A stretch of DNA of 64,000 nt, taken from JAAYJM01 sp964498585. GTDB taxonomy: Bacteria > Bacteroidota > Ignavibacteria > Kapaibacteriales > UBA2268. A model generated the notes under the pieces. That model saw only the letters and a program-made list of their open reading frames with translations, did not search any database and had not been told where the DNA came from. A program made the position numbers and the translations under genes. Below, in pieces: positions 36,813-46,748 of the stretch (the first letter of the stretch is position 1; each line of letters starts with the position of its first letter). The DNA lies in the NCBI GenBank assembly GCA_964498585.1, contig CAZCHH010000008.1, positions 1 to 64,000 of the forward strand, read 5' to 3'.

Positions 36813-37080
36813 TTTACTTCCTAAACACAAAATTTTATATTTACTTGTCATTCCGAGGCGAAAATAAACGAAGACGTTTACTTTTGTCAAAATGAACGAT
36901 GTTTTGCTTTCTAACTCTTAACAAGGGATTGCAACCACTTGTTAAGAATAATCAAACATCGTGTTTACCTGATGGTTGTTATATTCCTTGAAATATTTGT
37001 GATATAAGCAATTATACACTTTAAAAGACAAAGTGGCATTTAGAAATCCTAAAAAAGAATTTTTTTCATATAGACAATTC
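36813..37080. repeat. dispersed repeat fragments
   Basis: No gene. A TGTCATTCCGAGGCGAA fragment of the dispersed palindromic family occurs near 36846. A pair of hairpins near 36918-36975 (AACAAGGGATTGCAACCACTTGTTAAGA, then CATCGTGTTTACCTGATG) is a diverged copy of the one at 8627-8695. Confidence 0.6.
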
Positions 37081-38025
37081 CTAATTCAGCAAAGCTTTTG
37101 CAAAAATTCTGATTGTATCAATCTTTTTTAGTTTTGGTCGTTCTTTGAGTAAATATAAACTGTTTTTTTTCATTTTATTTAAAAAGTAAAAACCTGCTTG
37201 AATGATTACTTTTAATTCTAATTTTAACCTGAAGTTATCAATATGATGTAAAAGATTTTGCCCTATAGTAAAATAATTTTCTGTAATTTCCAATAATTCA
37301 TCTAAACATTTTTTTAAATTGATATGAGAATTAACAAACAAATCATCACTTTTTAAAGAATGTTTGTTCAAAATATAAATCGGAATATAATTTCTTCCAT
37401 TTTTTATATCAACTGATAAATCCTGCCAGAAATTAAGAAGTTGTAAGCCAGTGCAGATTTTATCAGAAAAAAATGATGTATTGGAGTTATATTGATTGAA
37501 TAATCTTAAAATCAGTTCCCCCACAGTATTAGCAGAAAACGAGCAGTAGTATTCCAAATCTTCAATAGAATCAGCTTGCTTGAAATTTACATCTATTTTA
37601 AAAGCATTAATTAATTTTTTTAAGGTATCAACGGGAATATTATACTCTTCAATTGTTTTGGAAAGTGCTAAAAAAATGGGATTGTTAGTTTTTTTGCTTT
37701 CATATATATCAAGTATATTTTCAAAATCACAAAGATATTTGATTCGTTCTTCATTCGTTAAAATATTGGGATAATCCGCAATATCGTCAGCAAATCGGGA
37801 AAAGGCATAAATTGAGTAGAAATGCTTGCGTATTTTTTGGGGAATTAAAACGGAGCCGACTGGGAAATTTTCGTAATGACCCAAAGCAATATATTTACAA
37901 AAATCGAAAGATACATCAGCCGATTCAGTCGATAAAATTGTTGAATCAACTTTAGTAAGCAAATTAATTCTTTCAGTTATTGATGTTCTTTCGTATATTT
38001 TTATTAAATTATTTTTATTTTTCAC
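37081..38025 (-). CDS. hpnC: HpnC-like squalene/phytoene synthase family enzyme
   Basis: A 314-aa isoprenoid synthase of the squalene/phytoene synthase family. GHYENFPVGS at 49-58 is characteristic of HpnC, which in known systems converts presqualene diphosphate to hydroxysqualene as part of the HpnCDE route to squalene and hopanoids. The first Asp-rich motif is FADDIAD at 79-85, and the second is FWQDLSVDIKNGR at roughly 198-215. Both bind the magnesium-diphosphate substrate. HpnD and HpnE, usually adjacent, are not in this window. It is divergent from the TPR lipoprotein gene. A generic phytoene synthase is the alternative, but the HYENFPV motif favours HpnC. Confidence 0.82.
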   Translation of the reverse strand: MKNKNNLIKIYERTSITERINLLTKVDSTILSTESADVSFDFCKYIALGHYENFPVGSVLIPQKIRKHFYSIYAFSRFADDIADYPNILTNEERIKYLCDFENILDIYESKKTNNPIFLALSKTIEEYNIPVDTLKKLINAFKIDVNFKQADSIEDLEYYCSFSANTVGELILRLFNQYNSNTSFFSDKICTGLQLLNFWQDLSVDIKNGRNYIPIYILNKHSLKSDDLFVNSHINLKKCLDELLEITENYFTIGQNLLHHIDNFRLKLELKVIIQAGFYFLNKMKKNSLYLLKERPKLKKIDTIRIFAKALLN

Positions 38026-38094
38026 TTTTTTTTCAATAAATTACATTAAATTCGTCTTTTAAAAATATAATATAAAAAATATTTTTTTACGATA

Positions 38095-40230
38095 ATGAAA
38101 AAAAAGAATATAATAATTGTTTTATTACTTGCAACAATCCTTACTAATTGCAAGCAATATGATGATTTTACAACATATTTCAATACTTACTACAACACAA
38201 AACGCTTGATAAAAGAATCTGAGAGTGAATTTGAATATCAAGATGAAAAACGGCGTGTAACTCCAAGAGTTATGGTTCCAGACCAAAAAAATTATACACC
38301 GGTAACTCAGACTTCAGGTCCACCAGCTTTTATGCAGGGAATTATTATTGACCAGCAGAAACTTCAACCAGTAAAAATTAAATTAGATTCAGTTATCATA
38401 AAGGGTTCAAAAATATTAGCTCGCCATCCCAAAAGCAGTTATATAGAAGGCACTCTTTATCTAATGTCTAAATCATTTTTTTATCAGCGAGACTGGATTA
38501 ATTCTCAGCTTAAATGCAGTGAGCTTGTAGATAGATTTCCAGATGGAGAGTATTCTCCTGATGCCCATTTGCTTTTCGCACAAAATTTAATCATTCAAAG
38601 GAAATTTTATTCTGGAAAAATAATTTTATCACGAACTGTTGATATAGCTTGGCGAAAAAAAAGATATGATATACTTTCAGATGCATTTCGCTTGGAAGCA
38701 GAATTAGCCCTATTTGAAAATGACCCACAAGGTGCATTGCGCCCTTATAGACAAGCAATAGCACAATCTGATGATGACGAAATCAGCGCCCGCTGGCAAC
38801 TTGAGCTTGCATTCCTGCTTTACCGATTGAATCGCTTTGAAGAAGCAGAACGAATGTTCGCAAAAGTTCATACATACAGCCCTGATTATCTCGCCGAATT
38901 TGAAGCATTTCTTTTTCAGGCAGAATCATTAATTAGGTTAAATCGCTTTGAAGAAGCTGAAAAAATATTAAAATCTCTCGAAAACAATCGCAATTATGAT
39001 GAATGGGCAGCTTATACCTATGCCACCAGAATGCAACTTGTTCGTTTAAATGGAACTGAAGAAGAATTTGCTATTTCAGAAAGATACGCAGATTCCGCTT
39101 ACGTTAATAATCCACCTATTTTAGCTGTATATTTTGAAAAGGGTTTAGATTTATTCGATAAAAAAGAATATGTGAAAGCACGTCAATATTTTTCTCGAAC
39201 AAAAAATGCAAGAACTCCGTTTTTTGCTACTTCAGACAAAATGTTTTCACTCCTAAACAGCTGGGAACAAAAGAATACTAATATAAATGATTTATTAAAC
39301 TCCAATCAGAGTGTTCAGAAGCAATCTGATACTGTAAAATTACAGTTAGCACTAAATTATTTTGAATTGGGAAGAGTATATGACCAGCTTGATATGAAAG
39401 ATTCTGCTATTGTATATTACAAGAAAGCATCAGAGATTACACCACCAGATGAGGCAAAAAGCGCCCGCTTCCTTTTTGTTTATGCTCTTGCTATAGAAAA
39501 ACTTGAACCATTAAAATCAGATTCTTTAATGGAACTCATTGTTGAAAAATATCCAAGAACTGAATATGGACAAAATGCTATTAAGAAACAGGGTTATACT
39601 TCAAATTATATAATTGATGAAGCAGAAGATTTATTTAATTCCGGTAGTTCATTGCTATTAAACAAAGAATATGATTTTGCTATAACTCAATTTTTAAGAG
39701 TTTTTAACGAATATCCGGAAAGTAATTACGCTCCTCGCTCCCTTTATTCACTCGGCTGGCTTTATGAAACAGATTTAAAGAATTACGACAGTTCTCTATA
39801 TTATTATCAATTGCTAATGGAAAAATATCCTAAAAGCCAGTATTCAAAAGATGTAAGATTACCTGTGAACTATCTGCTTGCATTGCAAAGCGGACAACCT
39901 TTACCTGATTCTTTAAAACCAGTTGAAAGGAAAAAAGAAGCCGTAAAAGGCATTGGAAATAAGGATAGTTTAGCAATTGAAAACAAAAAACTTGAGAAAG
40001 AAATCATAGAGCCGGAAAGAGAAGCCGGTAGTATGACAATAGACCCATTACAACTGATTAAAGACCCTACTAAATTGCTTAAAGAAGCAAAAGAAGCTAT
40101 TACAGACCCACGTTTGCTTGAAATGAATCTGCCTACTGACCCGTTTAAAGATTTAAGACCTGTGAAAAAAGATTCTATTCAGCAAGAAATGAAACCAATC
40201 ATTAAATCTGATTCTACTAAAGTTAAATAA
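38095..40230 (+). CDS. TPR-rich outer-membrane lipoprotein, possibly PorW/SprE-like
   Basis: A 711-aa lipoprotein: a hydrophobic signal ends in the lipobox LTNC with the modified cysteine at residue 19. Immediately after it, FTTYFNTYYNTKRLIKESE resembles the start of the PorW/SprE lipoproteins that work with the T9SS. Most of the protein is TPR-like helical repeats (ARWQLELAFLLYRLNRFEEAERMF, LNYFELGRVYDQLDMKDSAIVYYKKA, APRSLYSLGWLYETD, YPKSQYS). The C-terminal 110 residues are charged and low in complexity. The organism clearly uses T9SS cargo, so a T9SS accessory role is attractive. A BamD-like or generic TPR lipoprotein cannot be excluded. Confidence 0.7.
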   Translation: MKKKNIIIVLLLATILTNCKQYDDFTTYFNTYYNTKRLIKESESEFEYQDEKRRVTPRVMVPDQKNYTPVTQTSGPPAFMQGIIIDQQKLQPVKIKLDSVIIKGSKILARHPKSSYIEGTLYLMSKSFFYQRDWINSQLKCSELVDRFPDGEYSPDAHLLFAQNLIIQRKFYSGKIILSRTVDIAWRKKRYDILSDAFRLEAELALFENDPQGALRPYRQAIAQSDDDEISARWQLELAFLLYRLNRFEEAERMFAKVHTYSPDYLAEFEAFLFQAESLIRLNRFEEAEKILKSLENNRNYDEWAAYTYATRMQLVRLNGTEEEFAISERYADSAYVNNPPILAVYFEKGLDLFDKKEYVKARQYFSRTKNARTPFFATSDKMFSLLNSWEQKNTNINDLLNSNQSVQKQSDTVKLQLALNYFELGRVYDQLDMKDSAIVYYKKASEITPPDEAKSARFLFVYALAIEKLEPLKSDSLMELIVEKYPRTEYGQNAIKKQGYTSNYIIDEAEDLFNSGSSLLLNKEYDFAITQFLRVFNEYPESNYAPRSLYSLGWLYETDLKNYDSSLYYYQLLMEKYPKSQYSKDVRLPVNYLLALQSGQPLPDSLKPVERKKEAVKGIGNKDSLAIENKKLEKEIIEPEREAGSMTIDPLQLIKDPTKLLKEAKEAITDPRLLEMNLPTDPFKDLRPVKKDSIQQEMKPIIKSDSTKVK

Positions 40231-40270
40231 TCTTTTGAAAGTATTCTTATTCTTTAGTAACAAATCTGAA

Positions 40271-41320
40271 TTAAAACTCAACTTCTACTTTAGTGCTTGT
40301 AGTGAAAAGAGCTTCAATGAAGACTGTGGGATTAAATACTTGCAGGTCGTCAATTTTCTCACCTACTCCAATATATCTAACAGGAATTTTTAATTCATCG
40401 ACTATAGGGATAATAACGCCACCTTTTGCAGTACCGTCAAGTTTAGTAAGGACTATACCAGTAAGTTTTGCGACTTTCATAAACTCCTTTGCCTGCTGGA
40501 TAGCATTTTGTCCGGTAGTAGCATCAAGGATTAAAAACACTTCGTCTGGAGCATCAGCTTTAAGTTTTTTCATAACACGGCTAATTTTTTCAAGTTCTGC
40601 CATTAGATTTGCTTTGTTATGAAGGCGTCCAGCAGTATCAATAATTACAACATCAGCTTTTTTTCTAATAGCTGAGTTTATAGTGTCGTAAGCAACTGCA
40701 GCAGGGTCAGCACCTTGCTTTTGCTGGACAATGTCAACGCCAGCACGCTCTGCCCATATTTCAAGCTGTTCGTTTGCAGCTGCCCTAAAAGTATCGGCAG
40801 CTCCAATTAAAACTGATTTTCCTGCATTTCTGTAATTGTATGCTAATTTCCCAATAGTAGTTGTTTTGCCAACTCCATTTACTCCAATAACTAAAATTGT
40901 TTTTGGTTTATTTTGTGAATCAATATAATAAGTGGCATCATTATTTGCTGATGTAGATTCAATAAGGATATTATGTATTTCTTCTTTTAGAAGTTCATAA
41001 ACATCTTCAGAATTCTCATAACCTTCTTTCTTTACTCTAATTCGAAGATTTTCAATAATTTTTTCTGTAGTTGCAACACCAATATCAGCAGTAATTAAAA
41101 CTTCTTCTAATTCATTAAGTAGATTGTCATCAATTTTTCTACCTACTCCAAGCACAAATTGTATTTTCTCAACGAAGCTTTTCCTTGTTTTTTCAAGTCC
41201 TTCTTTTATTTTGGAAAAACCTAATGCTTCTGAAGTTGATTGCACCGCTTCGCTAATTGCATCAGTAGTAGATTGAACAACATCTGATACTTTTTTCTTT
41301 AATTTATCTAACAAACCCAT
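40271..41320 (-). CDS. ftsY: signal recognition particle receptor FtsY
   Basis: A 349-aa SRP GTPase that docks ribosome-SRP complexes to the SecYEG translocon at the inner membrane. After a short N-terminal helical region and the N domain, the G domain shows all motifs: G1 GVNGVGKTTT, DTFRAAANEQLEIWA, G3 DTAGRLHNKANLM, G4 TKLDGTAKGG and the closing GVGEKIDDLQVFNP. The long acidic A domain of enterobacterial FtsY is absent, as in many phyla. It converges with the TPR lipoprotein gene, with 40 bp between the stops. No operon partner is visible. Confidence 0.96.
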   Translation of the reverse strand: MGLLDKLKKKVSDVVQSTTDAISEAVQSTSEALGFSKIKEGLEKTRKSFVEKIQFVLGVGRKIDDNLLNELEEVLITADIGVATTEKIIENLRIRVKKEGYENSEDVYELLKEEIHNILIESTSANNDATYYIDSQNKPKTILVIGVNGVGKTTTIGKLAYNYRNAGKSVLIGAADTFRAAANEQLEIWAERAGVDIVQQKQGADPAAVAYDTINSAIRKKADVVIIDTAGRLHNKANLMAELEKISRVMKKLKADAPDEVFLILDATTGQNAIQQAKEFMKVAKLTGIVLTKLDGTAKGGVIIPIVDELKIPVRYIGVGEKIDDLQVFNPTVFIEALFTTSTKVEVEF

Positions 41321-41559
41321 TGATAAAATCCATTTTTAAAGTTGAATAAACATAAACTTAATAGAATAATTTAAGTTATGCAAAATTAACATATTTTATT
41401 GAATTTAAAAAGTTCTCTGAAATTATGAGGGAAATAAATTTGATATGGATCAATTATAAGATTTTTTTTTAAAATAATTGATAAAAATTAACAATATAAT
41501 TTACTTTCAAAAATAGGAAAAGAATGATTTGTTTATGATATATGGAAAGCAAATATAAA

Positions 41560-41982
41560 TTATCGGAACATTTCTTTAATCATACCCCAAGTGCGTCTGA
41601 TATTATTTATGCTATGAGAAACAGATTCAGAAGTGCTATAAATGTAAGTGTTATCTTTTTTTATAATTTTTATTCGATAGCTGTAATTTGTTTTTGTAAT
41701 TTCTGTATTATCGCCGGATGTTGGTTTTAAATAAGCTTCTTCATCTACATAAGAATAAGAGCTGTTGTTAGGTTCCTGTGTGTATATTTTTTTGTATAAG
41801 CCACTACTTTGTGAACGTTCTATTTCATACTTTGAAATAAAGGATTCATCTATTGCTTTCCATTGTATTGTTATTACTTTACCATCAGAATTGGCATTGA
41901 AATATTCCAATATCTCATTTGAGGCAACAACAGTTATTGTCGTAACAATTAAAGCTAATATTATTAATATCTTACTTTTCAT
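41560..41982 (-). CDS. small exported Fn3-like protein
   Basis: A 140-aa protein with a signal peptide (MKSKILIILALIVTTITVV). The remaining 115 residues look like one fibronectin-type-III-like domain: VITIQWKAIDESFISKYEIERS, YSYVDEE and YSYRIKIIKKDNTYIYS fit the strand pattern. No sorting tail is present, so it probably stays in the periplasm. A promoter-like TTG-N20-TAATTTTG lies directly upstream and very close to the ATG. The function is unknown. Confidence 0.65.
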   Translation of the reverse strand: MKSKILIILALIVTTITVVASNEILEYFNANSDGKVITIQWKAIDESFISKYEIERSQSSGLYKKIYTQEPNNSSYSYVDEEAYLKPTSGDNTEITKTNYSYRIKIIKKDNTYIYSTSESVSHSINNIRRTWGMIKEMFR

Positions 41983-41986
41983 ATCA

Positions 41987-42017
41987 CAAAATTAATAATT
42001 CTTTTATAAAAACGCAA
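41987..42017 (-). promoter_or_regulatory. candidate promoter with a very short or absent leader
   Basis: On the minus strand TTG (42015-42017) and TAATTTTG (41987-41994) are 20 bp apart, matching the Bacteroidota consensus. Initiation would fall at or next to the ATG at 41982, which implies a nearly leaderless mRNA or a slightly later start codon. Confidence 0.35.
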
Positions 42018-42096
42018 GAAAATAAAAAAAGTTGTAAATTATTTATAAAAATTTAAAATATATTTATCATAAAGTCTTTTCGAACCCTCAAATTTT

Positions 42097-42129
42097 ATTC
42101 ATCCGATGACTGCGAGTCATCGGATGAAT
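42097..42129. repeat. perfect 15-bp hairpin of the TCATCCGATGAC family
   Basis: ATTCATCCGATGACT and its exact complement flank a GCG loop, 14 bp after the end of the minus-strand lipoprotein gene. The same core hairpin recurs at 46749 and 57193. Confidence 0.75.
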
Positions 42130-42142
42130 TATTCTGGTTGGT

Positions 42143-43354
42143 TTATTTTGTAATATTTTCGTATTTATAAATAGTCTTTTTTCTTAATTTTGTCTCAATT
42201 GTTTGTGGGATGCTATCAATAGGATAGCTAACTCGGGATTCAAGAACTACTTTTTCACCATCAGCAAATTTTTCAATTTTCTTATCAAGGACATTAAGAC
42301 TTTTACTATGTGAGCAGGTATGTTCAATTCTTTTTGAAACATCAATAAAATTAGCAAAGCTGTTGATTTGAGGATTTGCCCAATCAAACATCATTAAATC
42401 ATGTGGTAAATCAAATTTTTGTGTTTCAGTATTATATTTTAATTCTTCTATTTTCACAATAAATCCTTGGTCATTGTACTCATAAAGCTTTTGAGTGCAA
42501 CCAGTGATTAAAGAATCCAAATTTTCGTTAGCATAACTTGTAATACTAGCAATATTTCCAATCCCGTCAAAATCGCATCTGAACCACTCTTTACCGGGAT
42601 GGTCTTCGCATTCGGGCTGGGTCGACATAAAATATGTTGGAATTCCCTGTTCGTTAAATTTAGTTTCTTCAATAACATATAAATCGCCGATTTTTAATTT
42701 TTTAGCTGCTTCTTCATCTCGTGATATATCATCTTCAGTAAAATAAGATTTATATTTTTCGATGAAGTAAGTTGGCATAATGCTACCTTTAGGACGGGCT
42801 GTTTTCGCCGGGAAAGCAACTAAAGTGTATACAATTTTTATATTATTTCCTTCAATATTTTTAAAGTTACCATCATTTTCAAATATTGTAACGTCTTGAG
42901 AATTTATGTAACCATCTTTATCAAAATAATATCTTTCTTCTCTGACTTTATTCTCTGGAGCTATTATTCCATTATATATTATTTTTTCAGTAATCTCATA
43001 AAAATTAGTATCGTATTTTAAGACAACCGATTCTGTAATTGCACTATCTTCCTTAGTGAATTCTTTAGTTGGGAATCTGTTGTCATCAAATTCTCTTTCA
43101 ATAGTTCTTAATACATTGCCTTCAGCATCCTTATAAATAGCAGTTTTCCAGAAAAAATCATTTGGATTTTCGTATATATAATCAATCGTCTCTTTATTAC
43201 TTTCTTCCGGCGTATCTCCAAAACTCTCAATAATAACCTGAGTATATCTTATAAAATCTTTTTTTTCATTTGAAATCTCTTTTTCCTTGTTCGAGCAACT
43301 AACAAAAAAGAGAGTAGTAATTAAGACTAAAGAAAATAATTTTAGAATTTTCAT
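42143..43354 (-). CDS. lipoprotein of unknown function
   Basis: A 403-aa protein with a lipoprotein signal peptide (FFVSC, acylated cysteine at residue 20) and GGAG upstream of its ATG. I do not recognise the family. The mature part alternates short beta-strand and loop segments of the form YDTNFYEITEKIIYNG, YYFDKDGYINSQDV and YEYNDQGFIVKIEELKY, reminiscent of RHS/YD-like strand repeats. It starts 20 bp after the DUF2141 gene, so the two form a probable operon. It is likely anchored in the outer membrane or periplasm. Confidence 0.65.
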   Translation of the reverse strand: MKILKLFSLVLITTLFFVSCSNKEKEISNEKKDFIRYTQVIIESFGDTPEESNKETIDYIYENPNDFFWKTAIYKDAEGNVLRTIEREFDDNRFPTKEFTKEDSAITESVVLKYDTNFYEITEKIIYNGIIAPENKVREERYYFDKDGYINSQDVTIFENDGNFKNIEGNNIKIVYTLVAFPAKTARPKGSIMPTYFIEKYKSYFTEDDISRDEEAAKKLKIGDLYVIEETKFNEQGIPTYFMSTQPECEDHPGKEWFRCDFDGIGNIASITSYANENLDSLITGCTQKLYEYNDQGFIVKIEELKYNTETQKFDLPHDLMMFDWANPQINSFANFIDVSKRIEHTCSHSKSLNVLDKKIEKFADGEKVVLESRVSYPIDSIPQTIETKLRKKTIYKYENITK

Positions 43355-43374
43355 AATTTACTCCATAATAATTA

Positions 43375-43824
43375 TTAATATCTAATTTTTATACTGATTT
43401 TTTTTGTATCTGAATTCATATTGAATTTTGCATCTTCAAAACTTGGAGGACCAAGGAAGCCAGTAGCATCATTAGAGCAACCAAAACCTTCTTTTGGAAT
43501 ACCGAGCCAGTTAGTATCAATTCTATTATTGCTGTTTTCATCGTGATGTGCTGTTACTGCATAAACTCCATAAGGTATATCATTAAAAACAGCTACACAT
43601 TTCCTGTTTTTTATACTTACTTCTACTTTCCTATATGCAAACTGTGGCTTATTTGGGAAATCATTCTCAGTATTATACAATGTTATCCTCATTTTGCCCT
43701 TGTCATATTTCACATTAGTTAATGTAACCTCAATTATTCCTGTTTTCTCCTGTGAGTATAATTCACTACTTGCACTCAGAGAAATAAAGATTGAAAACAA
43801 TAGAAAATATAATACGTATTTCAA
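43375..43824 (-). CDS. DUF2141 family exported protein
   Basis: A 149-aa protein with a signal peptide (MKYVLYFLLFSIFISLSAS). The mature part matches the DUF2141 pattern: GKMRITLYNTENDFP, KCVAVFNDIPYGVYAVTAHHDENSNNRIDTNW, then GFGCSNDATGFLGPPSFEDA. The family is widespread in Gram-negative bacteria with no known activity; the fold is predicted to be a transthyretin-like beta-sandwich. It is the first gene of a two-gene unit with the lipoprotein downstream. Confidence 0.85.
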   Translation of the reverse strand: MKYVLYFLLFSIFISLSASSELYSQEKTGIIEVTLTNVKYDKGKMRITLYNTENDFPNKPQFAYRKVEVSIKNRKCVAVFNDIPYGVYAVTAHHDENSNNRIDTNWLGIPKEGFGCSNDATGFLGPPSFEDAKFNMNSDTKKISIKIRY

Positions 43825-44217
43825 TTTAACCTCTTTTATTTTAATTTATACTTTTTAATTTAAAAATATTTTACTAAATTAACAAAATATATAATAATAT
43901 ACCAATAATTTAAGGAAAAAATAATTAAGTTTTTCTGTGAATTTGTATTTTATTTATTTAAATTTCATAATTTAGAGAACAAATTAATAAGCTTTTTTAA
44001 TTATTAAAATATTTTATGCTTTTTTCAGTTAATATAAGTAATTATAAAGTATATTAATTAAATGTATGAGTATAAATATAAAAAAAAATAGAATATTTAT
44101 TATGATAAGAAAAAAGTTTTAGCAAATGTTGATTTAAAATAAGAAACTTTCTGTTATTTTTGTGTTTATTAAATATATTGAGAAAAAAATTTTTAAAATA
44201 AATTTGAGGAATTTGAA
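43825..44217. other. AT-rich divergent intergenic region
   Basis: These 393 bp hold no ORF and no strong palindrome. A TATTTTTG at 44155-44162 with TTG at 44129 resembles a Bacteroidota promoter for the plus-strand PKD-like gene, but the 23-bp spacing is longer than usual. GAGGAATTTGAA is the ribosome binding site at the right end. Confidence 0.4.
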
Positions 44218-46557
44218 ATGCGATACTATGTATTATTACTTCTATTATTGGTTTCTTTCAATTTAAAGTCTCAAACAAGAGATGACTATATAACAACTCT
44301 TCCATTAAATATTGATACCATTTGTCCGGGAACAAGTTTTACACTATCAGCAACTGCAAGTGGGCATTTTTTAGATGGAAATGTATTTTACGCCGAAATT
44401 TCTGATATTTACGGAGATTTTTCAATTCCAGATACTATTGGTTTTTTGCAATATTCAAATTCAGGGCCCGAAGTATTTCAGGTAGATATTACCGCAGAAA
44501 TAACAAGACTATATACTTATAGTACTCTTTATCGGATTAGAATTGTTAGCAGTAATCCGGAACTAATAGGTAGCGACAATGGTTCTGATATAACAATTGA
44601 AAATTTCCCTATAATTGAAATTACCGGCGAACCTTATGCCTGCTTAGGTGATACTCTTGTTTATACAGCAAGCGAAAGTATTTATAGTTATCAATGGTTA
44701 GTAAATGGCGGTCAGATCATTGGCAGTTCTACTGGGCGTAGCGTATCAATTTACTGGAACAATACTGGAAATTACAGTATTACTTTGAATTATGCGACCG
44801 AATTTGGATGCTCTGCTAGTGCTAATCTTGATATTGTAGTATCAACTAAACCAATAGCATATATTGTTGGTCAGGAAGTTGTTTGTGTAAATGATGAGAA
44901 AATTTATTATGCCGCTGATAACAGTTCTACTAGTTATGACTGGATTGTAATAGGTGGAACTATTGAATACGGTACAGGTACAGATTCTATTTCGGTATTG
45001 TGGAATTCTATTGGTTATGGTAAAGTTATATTAAATCAAGGCAATAACGGATGTATAGCAAGAGATACAATAGATATTGATGTTGCTCCTAATCCATATC
45101 CAGAAATAATTGGTAAAGAAATAGTATGTGAAAATACTGTTGAAGTTTACAAAACTCATGGCGAAGGATTAAATTTTTTCTGGATTGTTGAAGGAGGAAC
45201 CATAATTGATTCAGATATCGACTCAACAGTTTCAGTTTACTGGGAAAATCCCGGAACAGGCACAATTACTTTACAGCAAACAAATTATGCTTTTTGCAAA
45301 GCTAGTATATCAATTAATGTAATAATAGAAAGAAAACCGAGTCCAAGCATTTCCGGAGCAACAAATGTATGTTATAATGATTACCAAACTTATAAAACCC
45401 CAATTAGTAATAATACGAATGAATGGTTTATTCAAGGTGGTGAAATAGTTAACTATATAACCGATAATGAAATTGAAGTCCAGTGGAACGGAGCTGATAT
45501 AGGGCTTGTTACTCTAATTCAAACCAATTACGCCGGTTGTAAAGATACTGTTATAAGAGAAATAACTATTAACACCTTACCAACTCCTTATATATACGGG
45601 GATTCTTATTTCTGCCAATATTCTACTGCGATTTATGCAGCAAGTCCAATTGCTGGAAATAACAACAAATGGTCTGTTCAGGGTGGAGAAATTATTGAAC
45701 AAATGAGTTCAGATTCAGTTCTCGTAAGATGGGATGATGCTGAATACTATTCTATTACTTTAACTCAGATTACAATAAGTGGTTGTGTTGATTCTTTGGT
45801 TTTACCTGTTACCATCGTAAAAATTCCTGATGTTACCATCAATGGTGAACTTTCTGCTTGCGCTCATCAGCCGTATATATACACTACTACGAGTGAAAGT
45901 GCTTCTATAAATTGGGAAGTAGAAGGAGGAAGTATTGACGGTGCTGCTGATTTTAATGAAGTAAAAATTATTTGGGATTCGCCCGGCGAAGGTATAATAA
46001 AACTAAAGAAACAAACTTTTTCACTCGGTTGCTCCGATTCAAACTCTATTACTGTTCAAATAAATCCAAAACCTGAAACTCCAATTATTATAAGAGAAGG
46101 CGATTCGCTTAAATCAAGTTCTGCAAATGGTAACCAATGGTATTTTGGATTTGATAATCAAACTCCTATTGCTGATGCAACTTCACAGTATTATACACCT
46201 GTTGAAACTGGTTATTATTCCGTTATTACTACTGACGATAACGGTTGTTTTTCAGATATATCAGAACTGTTCTATTTCGAAATTACCAGTGTCGATGATA
46301 TTATAAGTAATTCAAATATATCTGTTTATCCTAATCCTGCAAAAAATCGAGTTAATATTCTTTCTAATCAGGATTATTATAACGCTCATATTTTAATTCT
46401 AAATATTTTAGGCGAAGCTGTTTATTCATCTAAAGGAATTGACTTACAAAAAGAAAATGTATTTTCAATTGAATTAAATAATTTCTCTGCAGGCACTTAT
46501 TTTATTCAAATAAAACAAAAAGATGTTATTTATAATAATAAAATAATAATTGAATAA
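44218..46557 (+). CDS. T9SS-sorted PKD-like repeat protein
   Basis: A 779-aa exported protein. A signal peptide covers residues 1-19. Between about residues 130 and 615 there are six PKD-like Ig-fold repeats of about 80 residues. Each has a Cys near the start (GEPYACLGDTLVYTAS, GQEVVCVNDEKIYYAA, GKEIVCENTVEVYKT and so on), a W(x)VxGGxI centre and a V(x)W...G(x)ITL end, usually followed by a second Cys. Such repeats are common in Bacteroidota adhesins and matrix proteins. A Gly/Pro-rich linker leads to the sorting domain (VYPNPAKNRVNIL to NNKIIIE). It is a single-gene unit with a terminator at 46749. Confidence 0.82.
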   Translation: MRYYVLLLLLLVSFNLKSQTRDDYITTLPLNIDTICPGTSFTLSATASGHFLDGNVFYAEISDIYGDFSIPDTIGFLQYSNSGPEVFQVDITAEITRLYTYSTLYRIRIVSSNPELIGSDNGSDITIENFPIIEITGEPYACLGDTLVYTASESIYSYQWLVNGGQIIGSSTGRSVSIYWNNTGNYSITLNYATEFGCSASANLDIVVSTKPIAYIVGQEVVCVNDEKIYYAADNSSTSYDWIVIGGTIEYGTGTDSISVLWNSIGYGKVILNQGNNGCIARDTIDIDVAPNPYPEIIGKEIVCENTVEVYKTHGEGLNFFWIVEGGTIIDSDIDSTVSVYWENPGTGTITLQQTNYAFCKASISINVIIERKPSPSISGATNVCYNDYQTYKTPISNNTNEWFIQGGEIVNYITDNEIEVQWNGADIGLVTLIQTNYAGCKDTVIREITINTLPTPYIYGDSYFCQYSTAIYAASPIAGNNNKWSVQGGEIIEQMSSDSVLVRWDDAEYYSITLTQITISGCVDSLVLPVTIVKIPDVTINGELSACAHQPYIYTTTSESASINWEVEGGSIDGAADFNEVKIIWDSPGEGIIKLKKQTFSLGCSDSNSITVQINPKPETPIIIREGDSLKSSSANGNQWYFGFDNQTPIADATSQYYTPVETGYYSVITTDDNGCFSDISELFYFEITSVDDIISNSNISVYPNPAKNRVNILSNQDYYNAHILILNILGEAVYSSKGIDLQKENVFSIELNNFSAGTYFIQIKQKDVIYNNKIIIE

Positions 46558-46748
46558 ATAATGAATAATGAATAATGATTAATATTTAATTTTTACTTTT
46601 TGTTATGAACCTTTGAATGAAGAAAGCTTGTCAGGCAAAACAAAGATGCAATTTAAACGTCCGATTATTTGGGAAGAATTTTAGTACGAATGACAAGTAG
46701 TGATGTCATTGGTAATCAAATATAATACTCTACGGTGAATGTACTTTT

